A DNA stretch of 64,000 bases, taken from JAFLCM01 sp964510955 (GTDB lineage Bacteria > Planctomycetota > Phycisphaerae > Phycisphaerales > UBA1924). Position numbers and translations under genes: made by a program. Below are positions 25,704 through 34,090 of the stretch, one piece after another. Each line of letters opens with the position of its first letter. Positions within the stretch are counted from its first letter, which is position 1. Where the stretch lies: assembly GCA_964510955.1 (NCBI GenBank), contig CAZEDW010000016.1:22824-86823 (forward strand), read 5' to 3'. The notes under the pieces are model-generated. The model did not search any database. It was given only the letters and a program-made list of their open reading frames with translations, and was not told the DNA's origin.

Positions 25704-26879
25704 ATGAGTCAACAACCCATCGTCCTCGCCGCCTCGCTGACCAAGATCTTCAAGGATTTCTGGCTGCGCGACCGCGCCCGCGCCGTGGACGGCGTCAGCT
25801 TCGAAGTCCGCCCGGGCGAGATCTTCGGCCTGCTGGGGCCCAACGGCTCGGGCAAGTCCACCACCATCAAGATGATCCTGGGGCTGCTGAAAAAATCCTC
25901 GGGACGCCTGGCGGTGTTCGGCAGGAGCCCGCAGGACGTTTCCATCAAGAAGCGGATCGGCTACCTGCCCGAAGAGTCGTACCTCTACCCGTTCCTCAAC
26001 GCCCGCGAGACGCTGGACTATTACGCCAAGCTGTTCCAGCTCGACCACTCCGTGCGCAAGCGGCGCACCGACGAGCTGCTCGACATGGTGGGGCTGAACG
26101 CCGTCCAGCACCGCCAGGTGCGCGAGTACTCCAAGGGCATGCAGCGCCGCATCGGCATCGCCCAGGCCCTCATCAACGACCCCGAGCTGCTCATCCTGGA
26201 CGAGCCCACCACCGGCCTGGACCCCATCGGCACCCGCCAGGTGAAGGAGCTGATCCTGATGCTGGGCAAGCGGGGCAAGACCATCATCCTCTCCAGCCAC
26301 CTGCTGAGCGACGTGGAAGACTGCGTGTCTCGCATGGTCATCCTCTACGGCGGCAAGATCCGCGCCGAGGGAACCTGCAACGAACTTCTCGAGTCCCGTG
26401 AGCGCGTCCAGCTCGAAACCGACGCCATGGACGAGCGCACGCTCGCCGAGATGAGCGACGTGCTGCAGCGCCGCACCGGCTCGCGCGTCACCGTCTCGCG
26501 CCCGCGCCAGCGCCTCGAAGACCTCTTCATCGGCCTGGTCGAGAAGGCCCAGGCCGAGCGCGTCGCCACCAGCGGCGCCCAGCACGGCGGTCAGACCGCC
26601 GCCTTCCTCCGCGAAGGCGTGGGCGGGCAGCAGCTCATCGAGAGCCTCATGGCCTCGGGCGGTGACGAAAGCGCCGCCGCGCCCATGCCCACCGAGCCCG
26701 CCCGCGCCGCCAAGCCGGCCGGCCCCGACAAGGGCGTGCTTGAAGCGCTCACGAGCGACGCGGCGGCACCCAAGGCCCCGGCCGCCGCCCCGCCCGCCCC
26801 GGCCAAGGAGGTCGATCGGTCCGTGATCGGTGAACTTCTCGACGGGGGCGACGGTAACAATCCCGGGGCCTCTCGATGA
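25704..26879 (+). CDS. ABC transporter ATP-binding protein
   Basis: A 391-residue ATPase. Walker A is GPNGSGKST (about residue 47), the Q-loop region is IGYLPEESYLYP, the signature is EYSKGMQRRIG, Walker B is ELLILDEPTTGLDP and the switch His is in ILSSHLLSDVE. This is the ABC-2 exporter type (CcmA/NatA-like). After about residue 300 comes an Ala/Pro-rich tail of 90 residues ending VDRSVIGELLDGG, not part of the nucleotide-binding domain and possibly a docking tail. The stop overlaps the next ATG by four bases, coupling it to the permease. Confidence 0.9.
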   Translation: MSQQPIVLAASLTKIFKDFWLRDRARAVDGVSFEVRPGEIFGLLGPNGSGKSTTIKMILGLLKKSSGRLAVFGRSPQDVSIKKRIGYLPEESYLYPFLNARETLDYYAKLFQLDHSVRKRRTDELLDMVGLNAVQHRQVREYSKGMQRRIGIAQALINDPELLILDEPTTGLDPIGTRQVKELILMLGKRGKTIILSSHLLSDVEDCVSRMVILYGGKIRAEGTCNELLESRERVQLETDAMDERTLAEMSDVLQRRTGSRVTVSRPRQRLEDLFIGLVEKAQAERVATSGAQHGGQTAAFLREGVGGQQLIESLMASGGDESAAAPMPTEPARAAKPAGPDKGVLEALTSDAAAPKAPAAAPPAPAKEVDRSVIGELLDGGDGNNPGASR

Positions 26880-28933
26880 AGCTGATCGCCCGACTCAGCC
26901 TGCTCCAGCAGACGACCCGTTTCAAGTGGATCGCCAGCGCGGTGGTCGCCGCGCTCTGGCTGCTCGTCGTCGGCTCGCTGTGGGTGGCGGCCAACAAGCC
27001 CGGGGCAGCGCAGGCCGCGCCCACCCAACCCCAGGGCACGCCCACCGCGCCGGTGGCGGGCCCGCTGGCGAGGTTCGTGGACGCCGGGCCGGTCGCACTG
27101 ATGCAGCAGGGCGCCGTCGCCGCCAAAGGCGCCATGCGCGACAGCGAGGGCACGCTCGTGGTGCTGGGGATATCCGGCCTCGCGGCAGCGGGCATGGTGT
27201 TCGTCGTGTGGCTGGGCCTGGGGCTGAGCTATCTGGCGCTGCTGGTGCTGGGCTGGGGCGTCGCCTGGCCCATGGCGGCGTGGGAGCCCACCGCGCGGAT
27301 CGGGCAGATCGCCCTGGGCGTCGTGCCGCTGGCGCTGTTCTTCATGGTTCTGATGCAGTTGCTGCGTCTGGCCCTGTCGGCCCCGATCCCGGCCGTCGCC
27401 GTCGCGCGGAACGTTCTCACCGAGGCGGTGCGGATGAAGGTCAGCCTGGTCTTCATCGTGATCCTCATCCTGCTGATGGCCGTGGTACCGGGCATGCTGA
27501 ACGAGGACCAGCCGCTGCGATACCGGGTTCAGCAGTGGCTCTCGTACGGCGTGGGTTTGAGCTACGTGGTGCTGGCGATGCTCACGCTGTTCCTCAGCGC
27601 CGCCACCGTCGCCTTCGAGCAGCGCGACCGGATCATCTGGCAGACCATGACCAAACCCGTGCCGCACTGGCAGTACGTGCTGGGCAAGTGGCTGGGCGTC
27701 ATGGGGCTCAACGCCGTGCTGCTGACCGTCAGCGCCTCGGGCGTCTACCTGTTCACCGAGTACCTCAGCCACCAGCGTGCCAAGGGCGAGGTGGCCTATC
27801 TGGTGCGCGACGACGGCGCCCGGGCCGACCCGGACGATCCGATGATCCCGCGCATCCTCGAGGCCCGGGTAGAGCGGGCCAAGAAGGACTACCCCGACTT
27901 CCGCGACACCCCGGAGCGGCGCGCGATCATGCGGCGCCAGATGACCGCCGAGTTCATGAGCGAAGACCGGCGCATCCTGGAGTTCCAGGTCCTCGCCGCC
28001 CGGCGCGGCCTGCAGCCCAAGCTCCCGGAGTTTGACCCGCAGGACGTCGAGAAACTGGTCGACGAGCGCGTCAAGCAGGCCCTCGCCGACCAACCCTCGC
28101 TCAAGGACGACCGGCGCACCAGGAGCAACAAGCGTACCGAGGTGCTGCAGGAGATGATCACGTACGCGCGCACAGTCCCGCCCGGCTACAAGCAGACGTT
28201 CACCTTTGAAGGCCTGCGCGACCTCAAGAGCAGCCGCCAGAAGGGCGAGCTCACCCTCCGCTGGAAGGTCAACGCCGGCAGCAATAACCCCTCGGCGATC
28301 TACCGGGTCCTGTTCGTCATCAACGGCCAGGCCCGCGAGCTGACCACCGCCCTGAAGGTGACCAACTCCCTGTCCATCGAGCCCGAGATCATCGACGACG
28401 ACGGCAAGCTCGTGCTCGAGGTCCACAGCGACCCAAACAACGCCTTCGCCATGAACTTCCCGCCCGAGGACGGGCTCGAGCTGCTGTACCGTGTCGGCGG
28501 GTACGAGGCCAACTTCGTGCGCGTGATGCTGGCCAACTGGATCAAGCTCGGCTTCCTCGCCGCCGTCGCCATCGCCGCCGCCACGTTCCTCAACTTCCCG
28601 GTCGCCTGCATGGTGGCGCTGACGTTCCTCATGGCGGCCGAGAGCGCCAGCTTCCTGAGGGAGTCGCTGGAGTATTACGTCAGCTACGACGAGCACACCA
28701 AGAGCTACAACTGGGGCGCCATCCTCGCCCGCGCCGTCGCCATCCCGGTATCGCTGGGGTTCAGGTCGTATTCGGAGCTCCAGCCGGCCACCAGCCTTGT
28801 CGAGGGGCGCCTGGTGAGCTGGGGGGCCGTCAGCGGGGCGCTGGCGCTGATCGGCGGATGGGCCGCCGCGGCGCTGGGCGTGGGGTGCGTCGCGTTCCGG
28901 CGGCGTGAGCTCGCTATCTACTCCGGGCACTAG
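26876..28933 (+). CDS. ABC-2 type permease, large form
   Basis: A 685-residue membrane protein coupled to the ATPase by an ATGA overlap. Helices include WIASAVVAALWLLVVGSLWV, a pair around 105-150, and KVSLVFIVILILLMAVVPGM followed by the ABC-2 coupling segment AFEQRDRIIWQTMTKPVPHW. A soluble region of about 300 residues (DDPMIPRILEARVERAKKDY to the beta-rich part before NFVRVMLANWIKLG) precedes the final helices. This architecture (ABC-2 core split by a large extracytoplasmic domain) is typical of planctomycete permeases with unknown cargo. Confidence 0.85.
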   Translation: MKLIARLSLLQQTTRFKWIASAVVAALWLLVVGSLWVAANKPGAAQAAPTQPQGTPTAPVAGPLARFVDAGPVALMQQGAVAAKGAMRDSEGTLVVLGISGLAAAGMVFVVWLGLGLSYLALLVLGWGVAWPMAAWEPTARIGQIALGVVPLALFFMVLMQLLRLALSAPIPAVAVARNVLTEAVRMKVSLVFIVILILLMAVVPGMLNEDQPLRYRVQQWLSYGVGLSYVVLAMLTLFLSAATVAFEQRDRIIWQTMTKPVPHWQYVLGKWLGVMGLNAVLLTVSASGVYLFTEYLSHQRAKGEVAYLVRDDGARADPDDPMIPRILEARVERAKKDYPDFRDTPERRAIMRRQMTAEFMSEDRRILEFQVLAARRGLQPKLPEFDPQDVEKLVDERVKQALADQPSLKDDRRTRSNKRTEVLQEMITYARTVPPGYKQTFTFEGLRDLKSSRQKGELTLRWKVNAGSNNPSAIYRVLFVINGQARELTTALKVTNSLSIEPEIIDDDGKLVLEVHSDPNNAFAMNFPPEDGLELLYRVGGYEANFVRVMLANWIKLGFLAAVAIAAATFLNFPVACMVALTFLMAAESASFLRESLEYYVSYDEHTKSYNWGAILARAVAIPVSLGFRSYSELQPATSLVEGRLVSWGAVSGALALIGGWAAAALGVGCVAFRRRELAIYSGH

Positions 28934-28945
28934 AAGGGGGTTCCG

Positions 28946-30931
28946 ATGCGCGAACGAGGTTGGCTGATCCAGTTGGTCTGCGGGGTGCTCGCGGTGGCGT
29001 GCCTGTTCGCCTGCGGGCCGCTCAGCGTCGCCATCACCGCCGAGGCGGGTCGGGCCCAGATGGTCTACACCGATCAGGCCCAGGAGGGCGACCCGCCGGA
29101 GGTGGCCCTGGGCATCGCCATGGGGGCGTTCCGCGGGCTGTTCGTCAACTACCTGTGGCTTCGGGCCACCAAGCTGAAGGAGCAAGGCAAGTTCTACGAG
29201 GCCATCGAGCTCAGCCAGGCCATCACGCGACTGCAGCCCCGGTTCCCCCGCGTCTGGGCGTTTCACGCCTGGAACATGTCGTACAACATCTCCGTCGCCA
29301 CCAACACGTCCAGCGAGCGCTGGACGTGGGTCAAGGCCGGGATCGACCTGCTGCGCAAGGAGGCCATCCCGCGCAACCCCAACGACGTGCTGCTGCACAA
29401 AGAGCTGGCGTGGATCTTCAACCACAAGATCCAGTCGTTCTCCGACGACGCCAACCGCTACTACAAGCGCAAGCTCGCCGAGGAGTGGACCTTCGTGCTC
29501 GGCACACCCCCGGCGCTCCCCGAGGACACCCAGCTGGCGCGCAAGCAGATGATCGAGTGGTTCAAGCCCGTGCGCGACGCCCCGGACACGCTCGAACAGC
29601 TCTACAAGAACGAGATCGCAGACCAGAAAGCCAAGCTGCACGCCGGCGACGATGACTCGCAGCTCAAGAGCAAGACGGCCGAGCTCGTCGCCAAGCTGAA
29701 GGAGGGCAACCTCAAGCTCGACGAGGACCTGCTGCGCTTCGTCACGCTCAACTCGGTCTACAAGAGCTCGTGGTACGCCGAGCACAACATGTTCAAGCTC
29801 AACGACTCGGCCAAGAACGCCGTGGTCGACAAGCTGATGGCCGACGAGCAGTACAAGGACGCCTGGCCCCGCCTGCTGGCGTTCGTGCGCCACGACGTGC
29901 TGGTCCACGAAAAACGTATGGAGCCGGACCGCATGGTCCGCTACACCGAGAAGTACGGCCCGCTCGACTGGCGCCACCCGTCCAGCCACGCCATCTACTG
30001 GGCCGCGCGAGGCGTCGAGGAGCAGCTCGAGCGCACCGGTGACCACAACTTCGACACGCTCAACACCGACCGCCTCGTCACCCACGCCCTCCAGGAGCTC
30101 TTCCGCTCGGGCCGGATCTTCTACGACCCGGTCATGGACTCCTACACCGCCCTGCTCGACACCAACTTCGCCGATGCCTACGGCGACGTGGTCGCCGAGC
30201 TCGCTAAGCGCGGCGGGATCGCCGAGAGCGAGAGGCGCGCCTACACCCTGTACGGCGCCGGCTACGAGAACTTCCTCCGCGACGTGATCCGCGTCTACTA
30301 CCGGCGCGCCGAGTACGACAAGGCCCAGGAGTATTTCAAGAAGCTCTACAGCTGGCCGGGACTCAACCGCAACGACCCCGACGTTGAGTTCGAGCTCAAG
30401 CTCCCCCTCGACGAGTTCGTCAAGAAGCAGCTCCGCAACGACCGCATCACCGTCCCGCACGTCGCCGCCGGGGAGTGCGTCAGCTCGCTGCTGGACGCCT
30501 ACTACGGCGGCCTGCTCCGCGGCGACATGAAGCGCTTCGTCTCCGGGTTCAAATACGCTCAGGCCGTGCACGAGGCCTACTTCGAGGAGCAGAACAAGCG
30601 GACCGTGGTGGACACCGAGGCCAACCGGATGGACGAGATGAGCCCGAACTTCCCCGAGGTCGCCGCCCAGACGCTTATCAGCATGCTCGCCATGGGCGAC
30701 ATGGACCCCACCCAGGCCAGCCGGATCTTCGAGAAATCGCCCGCCACCATCCAGCAGATCGCCTACGACAACCTGCGGAGCATGATGCTCCAGCGCGGCA
30801 TGCCCGAGTCGGCGGTCGTCCAGCTCTTCCCCGAGCCCGCGGGCATGAAGGAATACCGCCAGGCGCGGGCCGCCCTGGAGAAGGGCAGCGCCGACGAGGC
30901 GAAGAAGAAGCTTCAGGCCGAGCAGAAGTAG
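28946..30931 (+). CDS. Conserved planctomycete-type protein with TPR-like repeats, N-terminal anchor
   Basis: A 661-residue protein with AAGGGGG before the ATG. The N-terminus (WLIQLVCGVLAVACLFACGP) is a hydrophobic segment that could be a signal anchor; LFAC also resembles a weak lipobox. EQGKFYEAIELSQAITRLQP and the following PRVWAFHAWNMSYNIS look like a TPR-type pair. The long helical body is rich in Tyr and charged residues (YYRRAEYDKAQEYFKKLYSW). It lies 12 bases after the permease, so it is very likely an accessory envelope subunit of that exporter. No enzymatic motif was seen. Confidence 0.6.
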   Translation: MRERGWLIQLVCGVLAVACLFACGPLSVAITAEAGRAQMVYTDQAQEGDPPEVALGIAMGAFRGLFVNYLWLRATKLKEQGKFYEAIELSQAITRLQPRFPRVWAFHAWNMSYNISVATNTSSERWTWVKAGIDLLRKEAIPRNPNDVLLHKELAWIFNHKIQSFSDDANRYYKRKLAEEWTFVLGTPPALPEDTQLARKQMIEWFKPVRDAPDTLEQLYKNEIADQKAKLHAGDDDSQLKSKTAELVAKLKEGNLKLDEDLLRFVTLNSVYKSSWYAEHNMFKLNDSAKNAVVDKLMADEQYKDAWPRLLAFVRHDVLVHEKRMEPDRMVRYTEKYGPLDWRHPSSHAIYWAARGVEEQLERTGDHNFDTLNTDRLVTHALQELFRSGRIFYDPVMDSYTALLDTNFADAYGDVVAELAKRGGIAESERRAYTLYGAGYENFLRDVIRVYYRRAEYDKAQEYFKKLYSWPGLNRNDPDVEFELKLPLDEFVKKQLRNDRITVPHVAAGECVSSLLDAYYGGLLRGDMKRFVSGFKYAQAVHEAYFEEQNKRTVVDTEANRMDEMSPNFPEVAAQTLISMLAMGDMDPTQASRIFEKSPATIQQIAYDNLRSMMLQRGMPESAVVQLFPEPAGMKEYRQARAALEKGSADEAKKKLQAEQK

Positions 30932-30958
30932 CGCCGCTGCGCCTGCGGTGGAGCCGCG

Positions 30959-32182
30959 TCACGCCCCGCCGGTCAGGCGAAGGGCTTCTTCGAGCTGCCC
31001 CCAGCGCTGCTCCAGCGTGCCGGTCAGACCGACGCTCAGGCGCACCAGCCCCGGCGTGATCCCCGCCGCCGCCAGGTCTTCGGGCCCCAGCTCGCTCGAC
31101 GTGCTTTCGGACGAACAGCTCATCAGCGTGTCGAAGTACCCCAGGCTCACCGCGATGTAGCCGAACCGCGACTGGTTCTGCAGGCACTCCAGGAACCGCT
31201 CGGCGCGCTCCTGCGTGCCCATGTCCACCCCAAGGATTCCGCCCGCGCCGAACCCATCGTTCGATAGCCTTGCGAGCAGCGCATGGTCGGGGTGATCCGC
31301 CAGCCCGGGGTAGACGACGCGCAGCCCGCGCCCGTTCAGGCGGCGCGCGAACTCCAGCGCCCGGCGCGAGTGCTCGCGCATCCTCAGGGCCAGGTGCGGC
31401 AGCCTGGTGCTGATGCTGAAGGCGGTGTGCGGGTCCATGGTCGGGCCCAGCAGCATCAGCGACCCCGTGTGCAGGTCCATCAGGCTGGAGACGAACGCCG
31501 TCGGGCCCACCACCGCGCCGGCGATGATGTCGCTGGCGCCGTTCATGAACTTGGTGAGGCTGTGCACCACCACGTCGGCCCCGTGCACGATGGGCGAGAC
31601 GATCATCGGCGTAAAGGTGTTGTCCACCACCAGCTTGATGTCCCGGGACTTCGCCAGCGCGCTCAGCCGCGGGATGTCCGCGACGCGCAGCGTGGGGTTG
31701 CTCATGGTCTCGGCGTAGATCACCCGCGTCCGCGGCGTGATCGCTCTCTCGACCGCCTTTGGATTGGTGATGTCGACAAACGTGGTCTTGATCCCCGCCT
31801 TCTGCGGCAGGAAATCGTGCAGCAGCGCGAACGTGCCGCCGTACACCGTGTTGCCCGCCACCACGTGGTCGCCGGCGTTGCACAGCTGCAGGACGGCGGC
31901 GCTGATCGCGCTCATGCCGCTGGCGGTGCAGTAGCCAGCCTCGGCGCCCTCGAGCGCCGCGATCTCGCGCCCCAGCGCATAGACGGTGGGGTTGAAGTGG
32001 CGGCTGTAGAGGTAGTACCCGCCCTGGTCGGGGCCGAGGTGCCCGTGGAAGATCTCGGGCATGTCGTGGGCCTTGAGCACCGTGAAGGTGGTCGAGGCCT
32101 CGACGGACATGTTGACGCCCCCGTGCTCACCGAACTCGTGACGCATGAGGGCGAACGACTCTTCGGGGTTGAAGCGTTCCAT
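30959..32182 (-). CDS. Cys/Met-metabolism PLP-dependent enzyme (gamma-lyase/transsulfuration type)
   Basis: A 407-residue enzyme of the cystathionine gamma-synthase/lyase family. The ATG at 32182 follows GGAGAA. Landmarks are YSRHFNPTVYALGREIAALE, CTASGMSAISAAVL (PLP phosphate region), NTVYGGTFALLHDFLP, VVDNTFTPMIVSPI and the PLP-lysine in VVHSLTKFMNGASD. VRLSVGLTGTLEQRWGQLEE is the C-terminal substrate-carboxylate region. It could be methionine gamma-lyase, cystathionine lyase/synthase or O-acetylhomoserine sulfhydrylase; sequence by eye does not separate them. It is convergent with the exporter block, 27 bases from its end. Confidence 0.85.
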   Translation of the reverse strand: MERFNPEESFALMRHEFGEHGGVNMSVEASTTFTVLKAHDMPEIFHGHLGPDQGGYYLYSRHFNPTVYALGREIAALEGAEAGYCTASGMSAISAAVLQLCNAGDHVVAGNTVYGGTFALLHDFLPQKAGIKTTFVDITNPKAVERAITPRTRVIYAETMSNPTLRVADIPRLSALAKSRDIKLVVDNTFTPMIVSPIVHGADVVVHSLTKFMNGASDIIAGAVVGPTAFVSSLMDLHTGSLMLLGPTMDPHTAFSISTRLPHLALRMREHSRRALEFARRLNGRGLRVVYPGLADHPDHALLARLSNDGFGAGGILGVDMGTQERAERFLECLQNQSRFGYIAVSLGYFDTLMSCSSESTSSELGPEDLAAAGITPGLVRLSVGLTGTLEQRWGQLEEALRLTGGA

Positions 32183-32279
32183 GTGCGGTTCTCCGGAAAC
32201 ATGGACCTGTGATTCGATAAATGATAGGACGCTGCGCCCCCGGCAGAACCGGTTCACTCGAACGCGTCCAGATTCAGAA

Positions 32280-32297
32280 GCACGGGTCCACCCGTGC
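32280..32297. other. Hairpin downstream of the DUF4340 gene
   Basis: GCACGGGT and ACCCGTGC form a perfect 8-base stem around CC in the gap between the DUF4340 stop (32410) and the PLP-enzyme start (32182). It may form an RNA 3' structure for the DUF4340 transcript. There is no T-run. Confidence 0.35.
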
Positions 32298-32409
32298 GTG
32301 GATTCACACGGGCCACGTCATCCCGGCGCCACCCGTTCGCACGCTCGGTTCACCATTGAATCACACCGCGCGCAGGCCGGCGTTGCCGCCTGAAGGACCG
32401 CGCGTCGAG

Positions 32410-33927
32410 CTACTTCCCGGATTTCTTCGTCGGCGCCTTCTTCTTCACTGCGGGCGCTGGCGCGGGTGCCGGCGTAGGCGATGGTGCCGGCGCGGCGACG
32501 CCCTTGGGCAAGGGCAGCCCAAGCAGCTTCGGCGCCGGTGTATTGGGGTATGACACGATCACGTCCTTGCACTGCACCGCCAGCACGCCGTCACCGTTGA
32601 GGCCTACAGAGAATGCGTCGAGCAGCACGCCGTCGTCGGCCAGAAGTCGTACGTCGGCGAGTTTCTTCATGCCGGCGTCCGCGCCGCCCTTGGCGCCGGG
32701 GGCGGTCGCCGTTACACCCTGGGTTGACCCGGGGGCCGGATCGGGCTGACCGGGGCGGGTGGTGAAGAACTCGACCGCCTCGGCGATGGACTTGGCGTCG
32801 GCCTCGGCCTTGTCGGTCTTGCCGCCCGCCAGCAGCTTGTACCACTTGCCGCTCACCCGCCGGTAGCCGGTTTCCTGCTTGCCCTTTTTGACGGTCACCA
32901 CGCCGACGTCGCCGGCCGAAGCGCCGCTGGCCGTCAGGTCCAGGTAGCTCCGGGCCGCGGTGGAGAGCGCCGTGATCGACGACGCGTTGACCAGGAAGAC
33001 CTGCGACCCCTGCGCATCGGGCGAAGCAAAGAGCTGTGTCCCGGCGGCGTCGGCGGGGCCGCCGATGAACAGGTCGCGCCGCGCCACCGAAGACTGCACC
33101 TGACCGCTCTCGTCCACCGAGCGGATGTCACGCTCGGTGTTGATGATCATGCGCGGCGAGGCGAAGCCCATCGCCGACGGATCGCCCCTGGGCGAATCGT
33201 CCACGAACTTCTCGATCGAGATCTTGCCGATCCCGTCGAGGAGGTTGCCCATCGCCTGGTTGCTGGTCCGCGCGTTGATCGGGCGGCTCATGGTCCAGCG
33301 GTTTTCGGCCTTGGCGAACGCCAGTTGCTCGTCCTTGGACACCAGGGTCAGCCGGGTCAGGTCCGAGGGCGAACCGGGCATGGCCCGGTTGATCCGCCAT
33401 TGACGCGGGCCCGGCTGTGTCGCCGCGGTCAGGATCGACGCGTCGGCGAGGAACGGCGTCTTGCCGTCGATGTCCACCACCGTCTTGCCCGCCACCGGCG
33501 TGGGCGACAGCCGCACGAACCGCGACGAACCGTCCTTCATCACCAGCGTCACCAGCACCGCGTTGTCCGGCATCTTCCCCGACCGGTCGTGCGCCGGATC
33601 GGGCTTCAGGTCGGCGATGGTGCGGATCAAGTTCTGCGCCGGCGTCGGATCGATGGGCCACACGAGCGTCTCGGCGCCCGAGGACTTCACGAACACCCAG
33701 CCCCCGCCCCCCGAACCATTCGCCGACGCCTCACGCCGGACTTCGTCCTCGATCGGACCGGACTTCACCTTGAGGCCCACGACCTCGGCCGCGTTGATGG
33801 CCAGCGCTTCCTGCGTCGCCGGCGCCCCCGAGGCCGCCGAGGGACCGCTCCGCCAGTTCATGTACCAGACCAAGCCCACGAGTCCGAGGGCGAGCACCAC
33901 GGCGATTACAATGGCTCGATTCGACAT
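32410..33927 (-). CDS. DUF4340 domain protein, membrane-anchored
   Basis: A 505-residue protein with a single N-terminal span (AIVIAVVLALGLVGLVWYMN) and an extracytoplasmic body. The body has the repeated DUF4340 pattern: VVGLKVKSG, WVFVKSSGAETLVWPIDPTP, LTLVSKDEQLAFAKAENRWT and YRRVSGKWYKLLAGGKTD. The last about 35 residues are Ala/Pro/Lys-rich. DUF4340 proteins commonly accompany ABC-2 exporters and GldG-like proteins in planctomycetes and Bacteroidetes, so it may work with the exporter block at 25.7-30.9 kb even though it is on the other strand. Confidence 0.8.
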   Translation of the reverse strand: MSNRAIVIAVVLALGLVGLVWYMNWRSGPSAASGAPATQEALAINAAEVVGLKVKSGPIEDEVRREASANGSGGGGWVFVKSSGAETLVWPIDPTPAQNLIRTIADLKPDPAHDRSGKMPDNAVLVTLVMKDGSSRFVRLSPTPVAGKTVVDIDGKTPFLADASILTAATQPGPRQWRINRAMPGSPSDLTRLTLVSKDEQLAFAKAENRWTMSRPINARTSNQAMGNLLDGIGKISIEKFVDDSPRGDPSAMGFASPRMIINTERDIRSVDESGQVQSSVARRDLFIGGPADAAGTQLFASPDAQGSQVFLVNASSITALSTAARSYLDLTASGASAGDVGVVTVKKGKQETGYRRVSGKWYKLLAGGKTDKAEADAKSIAEAVEFFTTRPGQPDPAPGSTQGVTATAPGAKGGADAGMKKLADVRLLADDGVLLDAFSVGLNGDGVLAVQCKDVIVSYPNTPAPKLLGLPLPKGVAAPAPSPTPAPAPAPAVKKKAPTKKSGK

Positions 33928-34090
33928 AGGGAGGAACTCTAGGTGTGCGCGCCGGCGAAGGCGACACGGGAACCACCCTGCCCGCCCAACCGACGAACCA
34001 GTGGTATCGACAGTTCCCCTCCACGGGCGACAACGAACGCGCGCCGCGAGGCAGTCCTGACCCCGGCCCCCCGGACTCCGGACTTTGGAG

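Noticed and set aside
26591..30571. Open frame of over 1300 codons on the minus strand
   Set aside because: It lies opposite the ABC ATPase, permease and TPR-like genes. Composition (Val/Leu/Gly/Arg/His with no motif) is that of the antisense frame of high-GC genes.
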